Part shown: positions 33,171 through 42,406 of the stretch, piece by piece
How positions within the stretch are numbered: position 1 is the first letter of the stretch
How the letters are laid out: each line of letters opens with the position of its first letter
Source of the DNA: Pseudonocardia oroxyli
GTDB taxonomy: Bacteria; Actinomycetota; Actinomycetes; Mycobacteriales; Pseudonocardiaceae
Direction: 5' to 3'
Assembly (NCBI RefSeq): GCF_900102195.1
Contig: NZ_FNBE01000004.1
Span: 124,001-188,000 of the forward strand
DNA length: 64,000 nucleotides
The notes under the pieces: generated by a model
The model's database searches: none
Told to the model about the DNA's origin: nothing
Seen by the model: the letters and a program-made list of their open reading frames with translations, nothing else
Translations under genes and position numbers: made by a program

Positions 33171-35927
33171 TTGACCGGCCCCACCGACCCCCAGCGCGTT
33201 CACGTCATCCGCGACGGTCTCGCGGCCCACCTCCCGGACATCGACCCCGAGGAGACGGCCGAGTGGCTCGACTCGTTCGACGCCGCGCTCGACAACGCCG
33301 GGCAGCAGCGCGCCCGCTACCTGATGCTGCGCCTCCTGCAGCGCGCCCGCGAGCGCCACGTCGGCGTCCCGTCGCTGACCAGCACGGACTACGTCAACTC
33401 GATCCCGACCGACCGGGAGCCGTGGTTCCCCGGCGACGAGGACGCGGAGCGCTCCTACCGGCGCTGGATCCGGTGGAACGCCGCCATGACCGTGCACCGC
33501 GCGCAGCGGCCCGGGATCGGGGTCGGCGGGCACATCTCGTCGTACGCGTCGTCCGCGACGCTCTACGAGGTCGGCTTCAACCACTTCTTCCGCGGCAAGG
33601 AGCACGCGGGCGGCGGTGACCAGGTCTACATCCAGGGCCACGCCTCCCCCGGCGTCTACGCCCGCGCCTACCTCGAGGGGCGCCTGTCGGAGGACCGCCT
33701 CGACGGATTCCGCCAGGAGGTCAGCCACGGCGGCTGGGGCCACGGCCTGCCGTCCTACCCGCACCCGCGGCTGATGCCGGACTTCTGGGAGTTCCCCACG
33801 GTCTCGATGGGCATCGGCCCGATGAACGCCATCATGCAGGCCCGGTTCAACCGCTACCTGCGCGACCGCGGGATCAAGGACACCTCGGACCAGCGGGTGT
33901 GGGCCTTCCTGGGCGACGGCGAGATGGACGAGCCGGAGTCCCGCGGGCTGCTCCAGGTGGCCGCTGGCGAGGGGCTGGACAACCTCACCTTCGTCGTCAA
34001 CTGCAACCTGCAGCGGCTCGACGGCCCGGTCCGCGGCAACGGCAAGATCATCCAGGAGCTGGAGTCGTTCTTCCGCGGCGCGGGCTGGAACGTCATCAAG
34101 GTCATCTGGGGCCGCGAGTGGGACGCGCTGCTGCACGCGGACCGCGACGGCGCGCTGATCAACCTCATGAACACCACGCCCGACGGTGACTACCAGACCT
34201 ACAAGGCCAACGACGGCGCCTACGTCCGGGACCACTTCTTCGGCCGCGACCCGCGGACGAAGGCCCTCGTGGAGCCGCTGTCCGACGACGAGATCTGGGG
34301 CCTCAAGCGCGGCGGGCACGACTACCGCAAGGTCTACGCGGCCTACAAGGCGGCGACCGAGCACAACGGCCAGCCCACCGTGATCCTGGCCAAGACGATC
34401 AAGGGCTACGGCCTGGGGGCGCACTTCGCGGGCCGCAACGCGACCCACCAGATGAAGAAGCTCACGCTGGACGACCTCAAGCAGTTCCGGGACGAGCAGC
34501 GCATCCCGATCACCGACGCCACGCTCGAGGCGGACCCGTACCTGCCGCCGTACTACCACCCCGGCGCGGACGCGCCGGAGATCAAGTACATGGAGGAGCG
34601 GCGCCGCGCCCTCGGCGGCGCGCTGCCCTCGCGCCGCACGACGTCCAAGGCGCTCGTGCTGCCCGGCGACAAGGTCTACGAGACCGTCCGCAAGGGCTCG
34701 GGCAAGCAGGAGGTCGCCACCACCATGGCGTTCGTCCGGCTGCTGCGCGACCTCATCAAGGACAAGGGCGTCGGCGACCGGATCGTGCCGGTCATCCCGG
34801 ACGAGGCGCGCACGTTCGGGATGGACTCCATGTTCCCGACGCAGAAGATCTACAACCCGCACGGCCAGCAGTACACCTCCGTGGACGCCTCGCTGATGCT
34901 GGCGTACAAGGAGTCCGAGCAGGGCCAGATCCTGCACGAGGGCATCAACGAGGCGGGCTCGGTCGGCTCGTTCACCGCCGTCGGCACCTCGTACGCCACG
35001 CACGACGAGCCGATGATCCCGATCTACATCTTCTACTCGATGTTCGGCTTCCAGCGGACCGGCGACTCGATCTGGGCGGCGTCGGACCAGATGGCGCGTG
35101 GCTTCCTCGTCGGCGCCACGGCGGGGCGGACCACGCTCACCGGTGAGGGCCTGCAGCACAACGACGGCCACTCGCTGCTGCTCGCCTCGACCAACCCGGC
35201 CGTGGTCGCCTACGACCCGGCGTTCGGCTTCGAGATCGCCGCGATCGTCAAGGACGGCCTGCGGCGCATGGTGGGCGAGGACGCCGAGAACGTCATCTAC
35301 TACCTGACGGTCTACAACGAGCCGTACCAGCAGCCCGCCGAGCCGTCCGACGTGGACGTCGACGGGATCCTGCGCGGGATCCACCGGTACCTGGAGTCCG
35401 GCCGGGCGGACGGGCCCCAGGTCCGGCTGCTGGCCTCGGGAGTCGGGCTGCCGTGGGCGGTCAAGGCGCGCGAGATGCTGGCCGAGGAGTGGGGCGTCGG
35501 GGCCGAGGTCTGGTCGGTGACGTCCTGGGGCGAGCTGCGCCGCGACGGCGTCGAGGCCGAGCACCACAACCTGATCCACCCGGACGCCGAGCCGAAGGTC
35601 CCGTACGTGACCCAGGTCCTCGGCGGCTCGGAGGCCCCGGTCGTGGCGTCGTCGGACTGGATGCGGGCGGTGCCGGACCAGATCCGGCAGTGGGTGCCCG
35701 CGCCGTTCCTGTCGCTGGGCACGGACGGGTTCGGCCTGTCCGACACCCGCCCCGCCACCCGGCGGCACTTCGCGGTGGACGCCGAGTCGATCGTCGTCGG
35801 CGCCCTGATCTCGCTCGCGGCGCGCGGCGAGGTCGAGAAGGGGGCGGCCGCCGAGGCCGCCGCGAAGTACCGGATCGACGACCCGCGCGCGGCGGGCCCG
35901 CAGACCTCGGACAGCGGCGTCGCCTAG
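33171..35927 (+). CDS. aceE: pyruvate dehydrogenase E1 component, homodimeric
   Basis: 918 residues, TTG start at 33171, 7 bases after GGGAG; the nearby ATG at 33145 is out of frame. Thiamine-diphosphate enzyme decarboxylating pyruvate and acetylating lipoyl-E2. [20 protein letters not shown], the ThDP motif [11 protein letters not shown] through [16 protein letters not shown], and KTIKGYGLG are characteristic of AceE. Length is that of the single-chain actinobacterial and enterobacterial type. E2 and E3 are not in the window. It sits upstream of the fatty acid synthesis operon, as in mycobacteria and streptomycetes, linking acetyl-CoA supply to lipid synthesis. Confidence 0.97.
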   Translation: MTGPTDPQRVHVIRDGLAAHLPDIDPEETAEWLDSFDAALDNAGQQRARYLMLRLLQRARERHVGVPSLTSTDYVNSIPTDREPWFPGDEDAERSYRRWIRWNAAMTVHRAQRPGIGVGGHISSYASSATLYEVGFNHFFRGKEHAGGGDQVYIQGHASPGVYARAYLEGRLSEDRLDGFRQEVSHGGWGHGLPSYPHPRLMPDFWEFPTVSMGIGPMNAIMQARFNRYLRDRGIKDTSDQRVWAFLGDGEMDEPESRGLLQVAAGEGLDNLTFVVNCNLQRLDGPVRGNGKIIQELESFFRGAGWNVIKVIWGREWDALLHADRDGALINLMNTTPDGDYQTYKANDGAYVRDHFFGRDPRTKALVEPLSDDEIWGLKRGGHDYRKVYAAYKAATEHNGQPTVILAKTIKGYGLGAHFAGRNATHQMKKLTLDDLKQFRDEQRIPITDATLEADPYLPPYYHPGADAPEIKYMEERRRALGGALPSRRTTSKALVLPGDKVYETVRKGSGKQEVATTMAFVRLLRDLIKDKGVGDRIVPVIPDEARTFGMDSMFPTQKIYNPHGQQYTSVDASLMLAYKESEQGQILHEGINEAGSVGSFTAVGTSYATHDEPMIPIYIFYSMFGFQRTGDSIWAASDQMARGFLVGATAGRTTLTGEGLQHNDGHSLLLASTNPAVVAYDPAFGFEIAAIVKDGLRRMVGEDAENVIYYLTVYNEPYQQPAEPSDVDVDGILRGIHRYLESGRADGPQVRLLASGVGLPWAVKAREMLAEEWGVGAEVWSVTSWGELRRDGVEAEHHNLIHPDAEPKVPYVTQVLGGSEAPVVASSDWMRAVPDQIRQWVPAPFLSLGTDGFGLSDTRPATRRHFAVDAESIVVGALISLAARGEVEKGAAAEAAAKYRIDDPRAAGPQTSDSGVA

Positions 35928-35941
35928 CCGATCCCCCTCCT

Positions 35942-35978
35942 CCGGGGAAGAGGGTCACCCGAACGGCCCTCTCCCCGG
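35942..35978 (+). terminator. terminator after aceE
   Basis: CCGGGGAAGAGGGT and GGCCCTCTCCCCGG form an imperfect stem (one bulged A) around an 8-10-base loop, starting 15 bases after the aceE stop. Likely Rho-independent terminator. Confidence 0.6.
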
Positions 35979-36063
35979 CGGCAGGTGACGGCTCCCGTGT
36001 TTCGTCCCGGTTCCGGGACGAATACGCAGCTCGCGACCCCTCGGCAAGCGACGGGAATCACGC

Positions 36064-36069
36064 TAGGCT
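36064..36069 (+). promoter_or_regulatory. possible -10 element of cspA
   Basis: TAGGCT resembles the actinobacterial sigA -10 consensus (TAGVNT). A clear -35 is not evident. It would give a 5' leader of about 110 bases, long leaders being usual in cold-shock mRNAs. Confidence 0.3.
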
Positions 36070-36187
36070 CCGCCCAGCGTCGACCCACCGACGGTGGAAT
36101 CGCCGCTCCGACCAGGGCACGGACAGTAGTGGCCGGTCGGCGTTTCCCGGGGCGTGGGCCCCGTGAGCACGCACGAGGAGAGCAAGA

Positions 36188-36394
36188 ATGGCAGAGGGCA
36201 CCGTCAAGTGGTTCAACAGCGAGAAGGGCTACGGCTTCCTCGCTCCCGACGGTGGTGGCGCGGACGTGTTCGTGCACTACTCCGCGATCCAGGTGAACGG
36301 CTACAAGAGCCTCGACGAGGGACAGCGCGTGTCCTTCGACATCGAGCAGGGCCAGAAGGGCCCGCAGGCCACCCAGGTGACGCCGATCGGCTGA
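36188..36394 (+). CDS. cspA: cold shock protein, CspA family
   Basis: 68-residue single cold-shock domain binding single-stranded nucleic acids. RNP1 KGYGFLAP and RNP2 VFVHYSAI are intact, with [16 protein letters not shown] at the N-terminus. The ATG at 36188 follows GAGGAGAGCAAG. It is monocistronic between the aceE terminator and the 36493-36524 hairpin. Acts as an RNA chaperone; it may be constitutive or cold-induced. Confidence 0.95.
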   Translation: MAEGTVKWFNSEKGYGFLAPDGGGADVFVHYSAIQVNGYKSLDEGQRVSFDIEQGQKGPQATQVTPIG

Positions 36395-36492
36395 GTCTGG
36401 AGACCTTCTCCACCACCTACCGGCGCACAACCCGTTCCGCTTTCTGCCTGCTCGCGGTGCGTGTCAGCGAACGATCCGTACGTCGTCGACAG

Positions 36493-36524
36493 CCGGGGTG
36501 ACCAGCGAGACCGGGTCACCCCGG
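36493..36524. terminator. bidirectional hairpin between cspA and pirin gene
   Basis: 11-base perfect arms (36493-36503 and 36514-36524, CCGGGGTGACC and its complement) around a 10-base loop, between convergent genes. Likely terminates both. Confidence 0.6.
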
Positions 36525-36557
36525 TTCTCGACGTCTACGGTCCCCCGCGGGCTCCGG

Positions 36558-37496
36558 TCAGGGCCGCAGGTCGCTGCCCATCGCCCAGACCAGCAGCTCC
36601 GCGCCGCCCGAGGTCAGCGTCGGCGCCGGCTCGTCGGTGAGCCGCAGCTCGTCCCCCTCCCCCAGCTCTCCGGAGGGGAGGGACGCGCTGCCGCGCGCGA
36701 CGAAGACGTGCAGGAACCGCGCGGGCGGCAGGTCCCAGGTCGCCCCCGCGGGCAGCCGCGCGGCCCAGAGTGCGGCGTCCGCGCGGCGGAGGGGCAGGGG
36801 TGTTCCCGGGCCCCTTTGCAGTGACAGCGGATCCGCACGGGGGACGGAGTCCGGTGCGCGGCTTTGCAGTGACAGCGCATCTGCACCGGGCACGGACTCC
36901 GCTGCCCCCGCGCCACTTTGCACTGCCAGCGCATCCGCACCGGGCACAGGATCCGGTGCCCCCGCACGGCTTTGCAGTGACAGCGCATCCGCACGGGCGG
37001 CGGCGTGCGGATCCGCTGTCACTGCAAAGGGGCCGGGAGCCGACCCCGCCCCCACCAGGACCGGCCGGTCGCCGGCGAGCGCCGCGCGCAGGTCGACCGT
37101 GTGCAGGACCGGGGCCGCGAGCGCGTCCGGGACCAGCCAGGACTGCACGAACCGGCAGCGCTGGGCGCCCGCCGCGAACTCCGCGTGCTCCACGCCCGTA
37201 CCCGCGGCCAGCACCTGCGCCTCCCCCGCCCGCAGGATGTGGGAGTTCCCCAGCGAGTCCGTGTGCCGCAGCTCCCCCTCGACGACCCAGGTGACCAGGT
37301 CGGCCTCGTCGTGCCGGTGGGTCGGGTAGCCCGCCCCGGGAGCCAGCCGCTCGTCGTTGTGCGCGGTCAGGGCGCCGAAGAACACGTCGTCCGGGTCGTA
37401 GTGCGCGCCGAAGGAGAACCCGTGCCGGGCCTCGCAGCCCTCGTGGACCGTCACGGCCCGTTCCACACCCCGTCGCAGCACCCGCATGCGTGTCAT
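36558..37496 (-). CDS. pirin family protein with inserted repeat array
   Basis: 312 residues from ATG 37496 (MTRM; a second ATG at 37487 is possible). Bicupin of the pirin/YhhW type: the N-terminal cupin has the metal-binding set in PTHRHDEADLVTWVVEGELRH and GTGVEHAEF. The C-terminal cupin resumes at DAALWAARLPAGATWDLP. Some pirins have quercetinase activity and others bind regulators. Residues about 157-235 are foreign to the family: imperfect 16-18-residue repeats built on ADALSLQSRAGAPDPVPG, encoded by the palindromic array at 36809-37034. This falls at the inter-domain linker, so folding may be tolerated. The start codon is only 9 bp from that of divergent fasR. Confidence 0.85.
   Translation of the reverse strand: MTRMRVLRRGVERAVTVHEGCEARHGFSFGAHYDPDDVFFGALTAHNDERLAPGAGYPTHRHDEADLVTWVVEGELRHTDSLGNSHILRAGEAQVLAAGTGVEHAEFAAGAQRCRFVQSWLVPDALAAPVLHTVDLRAALAGDRPVLVGAGSAPGPFAVTADPHAAARADALSLQSRAGAPDPVPGADALAVQSGAGAAESVPGADALSLQSRAPDSVPRADPLSLQRGPGTPLPLRRADAALWAARLPAGATWDLPPARFLHVFVARGSASLPSGELGEGDELRLTDEPAPTLTSGGAELLVWAMGSDLRP
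36809..37034. repeat. amplified palindromic repeat inside pirin gene
   Basis: Four direct copies of a 25-base unit (CTTTGCAGTGACAGCG + ATCCGCAC type) start at 36814, 36862, 36916 and 36970, and one inverted copy lies at 37005-37029. Steps are 48, 54 and 54 bases, all multiples of three. The outermost direct copy and the inverted copy form a perfect 30-base inverted repeat (36809-36838 with 37005-37034). The innermost copy and the inverted copy form a hairpin with a 10-base loop. Spacers are themselves related (GGGCAC...GTGCCC). Confidence 0.85.
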
Positions 37497-37505
37497 GCTT
37501 CCCCC

Positions 37506-38711
37506 ATGACCCTGTCCGACGTCCAGGCGGTGTCCGCGGCCACGCTGCGGCGCCTGGAGCGCGCGACCGGGGACCTGGCCGCGGCCTGCCTGTCCGCGAT
37601 GGAGGACGGCCAGCCGTGGTTCGCCCGCCTCCCCGCCGACCAGCGCGCGGGCGTGCTGCTGGTCACGCAGACCGGGATCAGCAACTTCGTCGCGTGGTTC
37701 GGGGAGCCCGGCGAGACCATGCGGCTCACCGCCGAGGCCTTCCGGATCGCCCCGAAGGACCTGGCCCGACGGCTCAGCCTCCGCCAGACCGTCGATCTCG
37801 TCCGGATCGCCACCGAGGTGATGGAGGAGCGCCTGCCGCCGCTGGCCGCGGACGAGCCCGAGTACCGCACGCTCGTAGAGGCCGTGCTCCGGTTCGGGCG
37901 GGAGATCGCGTTCGCCGCCGCCACGGTCTACGCCAACGCCGCCGAGACCCGCGGGGCCTGGGACGCCCGGCAGGAGGCCCTCGTCGTCGACGGGGTGATC
38001 CGCGGCGAGACCGACGACGCCCTGGTGTCCCGGGCGGCGACGATCGGGTGGGACCCGGGCGCAGCCGTCCGTGTGATGGTCGGGAGCCCTCCGGAGGACG
38101 GCGGCGAGGAGGCCGCCGAGGTCCTCTCGGAGATGCGGCGGCACGCCACCCGGCTCGGCAGGCAGGTGCTCGTGGGGGTCCAGGGCAGCCGTCTGGTGCT
38201 CCTGCTGACCGAACCCCGGGGCCGGGCCGCGGGTGACCCCGACCGGGCGCTGGCCCCGATCGTCGCCGACTTCGGACCGGGCCCGGTCGTCGTCGGGCCG
38301 GTGGCGGCGAACCTGGCCGCCGCGCACGCGTCCGCGCTGGCCGCGCTGGCCGGACTCCGCGCCGCCCCGGGCTGGCCGGACGCGCCGCGGCCCGTGGACG
38401 CCGACGAGCTGCTGCCCGAGCGGGCCGTTGCCGGCGATCCGACGGCGGTGCGCGGGCTCGTCGAGTCCGTCGTGGCGCCCGTGGAGGCCGCTGGCGGGGA
38501 GCTGCTGCGCACGCTCGCGGCCTACCTGGAGGGTGGCGGGTCGCTCGAGGGCTGCGCGCGGGCGTTGTTCGTCCACCCCAATACCGTGCGCTACCGGCTG
38601 CGGCGCGTGAGTGAACTCACGGGCCGCTCGGCCACCGACCCCCGGGACGCCCACGTGCTCCGGACGGCCCTGCTGGCAGGGCGTCTCGCGGAGCCCGGGA
38701 GTAGCCCCTGA
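37506..38711 (+). CDS. fasR: PucR/CdaR-type regulator FasR of fatty acid synthesis
   Basis: 401 residues, ATG 37506. The C-terminal HTH_30/PucR domain is clear: LLRTLAAYLEGGGSLEGCAR, then LFVHPNTVRYRLRRVSELTG. The N-terminal and central parts match the Rv2242/SCO2386 family. In Streptomyces coelicolor FasR (SCO2386) lies directly upstream of fabD and activates the fabD-fabH-acpP-fabF operon; the order here is the same. Its binding site should lie in 38712-38784. No strong ribosome site is seen, and the divergent pirin start is 9 bp upstream, so its promoter must lie within pirin coding sequence. Confidence 0.9.
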   Translation: MTLSDVQAVSAATLRRLERATGDLAAACLSAMEDGQPWFARLPADQRAGVLLVTQTGISNFVAWFGEPGETMRLTAEAFRIAPKDLARRLSLRQTVDLVRIATEVMEERLPPLAADEPEYRTLVEAVLRFGREIAFAAATVYANAAETRGAWDARQEALVVDGVIRGETDDALVSRAATIGWDPGAAVRVMVGSPPEDGGEEAAEVLSEMRRHATRLGRQVLVGVQGSRLVLLLTEPRGRAAGDPDRALAPIVADFGPGPVVVGPVAANLAAAHASALAALAGLRAAPGWPDAPRPVDADELLPERAVAGDPTAVRGLVESVVAPVEAAGGELLRTLAAYLEGGGSLEGCARALFVHPNTVRYRLRRVSELTGRSATDPRDAHVLRTALLAGRLAEPGSSP

Positions 38712-38784
38712 CCAGGCCGGGTACCCGATCCACCGGACCCGGTCCGAGATCGCCCGTCGGCGTGCGATTGGAGGAATCTTACAA

Positions 38785-38856
38785 ATGCGGCACCCCATCG
38801 TGGTGCGCGGCGGTGTTCCGTTCGCGGCCCGCGCAGTGTTGGCTCTGCAGTCGTGA
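38785..38856 (+). CDS. putative 23-aa leader peptide coupled to fabD
   Basis: ATG 38785 preceded by TTGGAGGAATC, the best ribosome binding site of the operon. It encodes 23 residues starting MRHPIVVRGG and ending ALQS. The stop TGA (38854-38856) overlaps the fabD start as GTGA. fabD has no Shine-Dalgarno of its own, so its translation probably depends on ribosomes ending this peptide. The peptide shows no known family; a regulatory role is inference. Confidence 0.5.
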   Translation: MRHPIVVRGGVPFAARAVLALQS

Positions 38857-39764
38857 TCGCCTTGCTCGCGCCCGGTCAGGGGTCGCAGTCCCCCGGCATG
38901 CTCGCGCCGTGGCTGGAGCTCCCCGGCGCGTCGGACACCGTCGCCGCCTGGTCGGAGGCCACCGGTCTCGATCTCGCCCGGCTCGGCACCACCGCCGACG
39001 CCGACGAGATCAAGGACACGGCGGTGACCCAGCCCCTCGTCGTGGTGAACGCCCTGCTCGCCGCGGCGCACCTGACCGTCCCGGACACCGCCCCGACCGC
39101 AGGCCACTCCGTCGGCGAGCTCGCCGCGGCGGCCCTGGCCGGGGTGCTCAGCCCCGACGCCGCCGTGCGGCTCGCCGCGATCCGCGGCCGGGAGATGGCC
39201 GCCGCCTGCGCCCTCGAGCCGACCGGCATGGCCGCCGTGCTCGGCGGTGAGGAGGAGGTCGTGCTGGCCCGGCTCGCCGAGCTGGGCCTCGACCCCGCCA
39301 ACCGCAACGGGGCCGGCCAGATCGTCGCCGCAGGCCCCCAGGCCGCCGTCGACGCGCTCGCCGCGACGCCGCCGGAGGGATCGCGGCGGGCCGCCGTGCT
39401 GCCCGTCGCCGGCGCCTTCCACACCCGGTTCATGGCCCCGGCCGAGGACGCCGTGCGCGCCGCCGCCGCGGAGCTGGCCCCCGGCGACCCGGTGCGGCCC
39501 CTGCTCACCAACTCCGACGGCTCGGTGGTCAAGTCCGGCCCGCAGGCCCTGGACCTGCTGGTCGCGCAGGTCACCCGGCCCGTGCGGTGGGACTCCTGCA
39601 TGGCCACGCTCGGCGCGCTGGGTGTGACCGCGGTGATCGAGCTGCCCCCCGCGGGCACCCTGGTCGGGCTGGTGCGCCGCGATCTCAAGGGGGTCGCGAC
39701 CCTGGCCCTGAAGACGCCGGACGACCTGGAGAAGGCCGCCGCGCTGATCGAGGAGCACGCGTGA
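38853..39764 (+). CDS. fabD: malonyl-CoA:ACP transacylase
   Basis: 303 residues, GTG 38853. Transfers malonyl from CoA to ACP to supply FAS-II elongation. IALLAPGQGSQSPGM at the N-terminus, the nucleophile Ser86 in GHSVGELAAA, and the catalytic His in VAGAFHTRFM are all present. First enzyme gene of the fab operon. The start overlaps the stop of an upstream 23-codon frame and lacks its own ribosome site. Its stop overlaps fabH as GTGA. Predicted to be activated by FasR. Confidence 0.96.
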   Translation: MIALLAPGQGSQSPGMLAPWLELPGASDTVAAWSEATGLDLARLGTTADADEIKDTAVTQPLVVVNALLAAAHLTVPDTAPTAGHSVGELAAAALAGVLSPDAAVRLAAIRGREMAAACALEPTGMAAVLGGEEEVVLARLAELGLDPANRNGAGQIVAAGPQAAVDALAATPPEGSRRAAVLPVAGAFHTRFMAPAEDAVRAAAAELAPGDPVRPLLTNSDGSVVKSGPQALDLLVAQVTRPVRWDSCMATLGALGVTAVIELPPAGTLVGLVRRDLKGVATLALKTPDDLEKAAALIEEHA

Positions 39765-40747
39765 GCTTCCAGCTGCCCGCACCGGTACCGGGCGCGCGGA
39801 TCATCGGCCTCGGGAGCACCCAGCCCGAGCACGTCGTCACGAACGACGACCTGGCCCTCCGCGTCGAGACGAACGACCAGTGGATCCGGGACCGGGTCGG
39901 GATCGTGGAGCGCCGGATCGCCGACAAGGACACCTCGCTCGTCGACATGGCCGTCGAGGCGGGCTCGCGAGCGGTGCTGGACTCCGGGCTCGCGCCGACC
40001 GACATCGACACCGTCCTCGTCGCCACCTGCACGATGACGGCGCCGATCCCCAACGCCGCCGCGCAGACCGCCGACCGGATCGGGATCAAGGCCCCGGCCG
40101 CCTTCGACCTCAACGCCGCCTGCGCCGGGTTCTGCTACGCGCTCGCCACCGGCGCGGACCTCATCCGGGCGGGCAGCGCGAAGAACGTGCTGGTCATCGG
40201 CTCGGAGAAGCTGTCGGACTGGATCGACTGGGACGACCGCTCGACCTGCATCATCTTCGCGGACGGGGCGGGCGCGGCCGTCGTCACCGGCGCGCAGACC
40301 CCGGACGAGGTCGGCGTCGGGCCGGTCTCGTGGGGCAGCGCCGGGGACATGGCCCCGGTCATCCACATCCTCGAGGACACCACCGGCAAGCTCTTCCAGG
40401 AGGGCCAGTCGGTGTTCCGCTGGGCCACCACGAAGATCGCACCCGTGGCGCTCGACGCGATCGCGAAGGCGGGCCTCACCCCCGCCGACATCGACGTCCT
40501 GGTCCCGCACCAGGCCAACCTGCGGATCGTCGAGGCGGTGGCCAAGCGGCTCCGCAAGGAGGGCGCCCGCGACGAGATGCGGGTGGCCGACGACATCGTC
40601 CACTCGGGCAACACGTCGTCCGCGTCCATCCCGATGGCGCTCGACCACATGCGCACGGCCGGGACGGTCCGTTCCGGGGAGATCGCGCTCCTCGTAGGCT
40701 TCGGCGCGGGTCTCTCCTTCGCGGGCCAGGTCGTCCGCGTCCCGTAG
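39761..40747 (+). CDS. fabH: beta-ketoacyl-ACP synthase III
   Basis: 328 residues, GTG 39761 overlapping the fabD stop by 4 bases. Condenses acyl-CoA with malonyl-ACP to start FAS-II. Catalytic triad: Cys121 in LNAACAGFCYAL, His in PHQANLRIVEA, Asn in HSGNTSSASIP. The GFGAGLSFAGQVVR C-terminus is typical. Presence of fabH between fabD and acpP follows the Streptomyces order, not that of M. tuberculosis. Confidence 0.97.
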   Translation: MSFQLPAPVPGARIIGLGSTQPEHVVTNDDLALRVETNDQWIRDRVGIVERRIADKDTSLVDMAVEAGSRAVLDSGLAPTDIDTVLVATCTMTAPIPNAAAQTADRIGIKAPAAFDLNAACAGFCYALATGADLIRAGSAKNVLVIGSEKLSDWIDWDDRSTCIIFADGAGAAVVTGAQTPDEVGVGPVSWGSAGDMAPVIHILEDTTGKLFQEGQSVFRWATTKIAPVALDAIAKAGLTPADIDVLVPHQANLRIVEAVAKRLRKEGARDEMRVADDIVHSGNTSSASIPMALDHMRTAGTVRSGEIALLVGFGAGLSFAGQVVRVP

Positions 40748-40788
40748 ATTCCCCCTGGATTTCCCACCCACACACAAGGAGTAACCCC

Positions 40789-41031
40789 GTGGCTGACAGC
40801 ACCGAGATCCTCGCCGGCCTCGCCGAGATCGTCGAAGAGGTCGCCGGCATCGACACCGCCGAGGTGAGCGCCGACAAGTCCTTCGTCGACGACCTCGACA
40901 TCGACTCGCTGTCCATGGTCGAGATCGCCGTGCAGGCCGAGGACAAGTTCGGCGTGAAGATCCCGGACGACCAGCTCGCCGAGCTCAAGACCGTCGGCGA
41001 CGCGGTCTCGTACATCGAGAAGAACCAGTAA
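40789..41031 (+). CDS. acpP: acyl carrier protein
   Basis: 80-residue acidic four-helix protein, GTG 40789 with AAGGAG upstream. The phosphopantetheine attachment site is Ser40 in DDLDIDSLSMVEI. It carries growing acyl chains for FabD, FabH and FabF in this operon. The stronger ribosome site compared with fabD and fabH suits the high expression needed. Confidence 0.97.
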   Translation: MADSTEILAGLAEIVEEVAGIDTAEVSADKSFVDDLDIDSLSMVEIAVQAEDKFGVKIPDDQLAELKTVGDAVSYIEKNQ

Positions 41032-41095
41032 CACCCGGTACCCCCCGACGGACTACCCCTCGTCCGGTTCGCTCGCTCCACCAGGAAGGCTGCAC

Positions 41096-42334
41096 ATGAC
41101 CGACGTCGTCGTCACCGGCTACGGCGCCACCACGCCACTGGGCGGGGACGCCCAGTCGACCTGGGACGGCCTGCTCGCGGGGAAGTCCGGCGTCGGTGAG
41201 CTCCGCGCCGAGTGGACCGACCGGATCGACCTCCCGGTCTCGATCGCGGCCCAGCTCGCGGTCGAGCCCACCGACGTCCTGCCCCGGGTGCAGGCGCGCC
41301 GTATGGACCGGGCCGAGCAGGTCGCGGTGATCGCGGCCCGCGAGGCCTGGGCGCACGCCGGCCTGGCTGTCGAGGAGGGGGCGGACCCGAAGGTCGACCC
41401 GACCCGTCTGGCGGTGATCGTCGGGGCCGGGATCGGCGGGGTCACCACCCTGCTCGACCAGGACGACGCGCTGGAGGCGGGCGGCCTGCGCAAGGTCACC
41501 CCGCTGGTCGTGCCGATGCTCATGCCGAACGGGCCCGCGGCGCTGATCTCGCTGGAGATCAACGCCCAGGGTGGGGTGCACGCCCCCGCGTCGGCGTGCG
41601 CGACGGGCGCCGAGGCCATGGCCTGGGCGTGGCGGCTGCTCAAGGCGGGCGAGGTCGACGTCGTGGTCGCGGGCGGCACGGAGGCGTGCATCGCGCCGAT
41701 CACCGTCGCCGGGTTCGTCCAGGCCCGGACCCTGTCGCAGCGCAACGACGCGCCGCAGGCGGCCTCCCGGCCGTTCGACGCAGGACGGGACGGGTTCGTG
41801 ATCGGCGAGGGCGCCGGGATCGTGGTGCTCGAGCGCCGCGAGTTCGCCGAGGCCCGGGGCGCCACGATCCACGGGACCCTGGCCGGTATCGGGATGACCT
41901 CGGACGCGCATCACATCACCGCACCCGACCCCAACGGGGGCGGTCAGGGGCGGGCCATGCTCGCCGCCGTCCGCACCGCGGGCCTCCAGCCCTCTGATGT
42001 GGGTCACGTGAACTGCCACGCGACCTCGACCGTGGTCGGCGACGTGGGCGAGGCCGCCGCGATCAAGAAGGCGCTCGGCGACCACCCGGTGCTCACCGCG
42101 CCGAAGGGGGCGCTGGGCCACCTGGTCGGCGGCGCGGGAGCGGTGGAGGGCATCGTCGCGCTGCTGTCGGTGCGGGACGGGATCATCCCGGCCACGCTGA
42201 ACCTGGAGAACAAGGACGAGAAGGTCGAGCTGGACGTCGTGGCCGGTGAGCCGCGCAAGATGGAGCTCACCGCCGCGGTGAACAACTCCTTCGGCTTCGG
42301 CGGACACAACGCCAGCCTGCTGTTCACCAAGTAG
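41096..42334 (+). CDS. fabF: beta-ketoacyl-ACP synthase II
   Basis: 412 residues, ATG 41096 with CAGGAAGG upstream. Elongating condensing enzyme of FAS-II (KasA in mycobacteria). The Cys168 nucleophile is in APASACATGAEAMAW. His residues in VNCHATSTVVGD and GALGHLVGGAGAVEG and the NNSFGFGGHNASLLF tail complete the KAS II signature. Only one KAS gene is present, unlike the kasA-kasB pair of mycobacteria, which fits an organism without mycolic acids. Followed by a hairpin terminator. Confidence 0.97.
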   Translation: MTDVVVTGYGATTPLGGDAQSTWDGLLAGKSGVGELRAEWTDRIDLPVSIAAQLAVEPTDVLPRVQARRMDRAEQVAVIAAREAWAHAGLAVEEGADPKVDPTRLAVIVGAGIGGVTTLLDQDDALEAGGLRKVTPLVVPMLMPNGPAALISLEINAQGGVHAPASACATGAEAMAWAWRLLKAGEVDVVVAGGTEACIAPITVAGFVQARTLSQRNDAPQAASRPFDAGRDGFVIGEGAGIVVLERREFAEARGATIHGTLAGIGMTSDAHHITAPDPNGGGQGRAMLAAVRTAGLQPSDVGHVNCHATSTVVGDVGEAAAIKKALGDHPVLTAPKGALGHLVGGAGAVEGIVALLSVRDGIIPATLNLENKDEKVELDVVAGEPRKMELTAAVNNSFGFGGHNASLLFTK

Positions 42335-42343
42335 CCCGGCATC

Positions 42344-42395
42344 ATGGGGCCATAACCGTCGTTCCGACGCCCGGATTCGACGGTTATGGCTCCAT
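42344..42395. terminator. bidirectional hairpin between fabF and DUF3145 gene
   Basis: 18-base arms (42344-42361 and 42378-42395) with a single G-T pair and a 16-base loop, located 9 bases after fabF and 11 bases after the convergent DUF3145 stop. Arm core GGCCATAACCGTCG. Terminator for both genes. Confidence 0.75.
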
Positions 42396-42406
42396 AGTGC
42401 GTTCGG

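Noticed and set aside
36809..37034. Possible CRISPR array
   Set aside because: Repeats are imperfect, spacers are related to each other, one copy is inverted, and the region is translated in frame within pirin. No cas genes are present.
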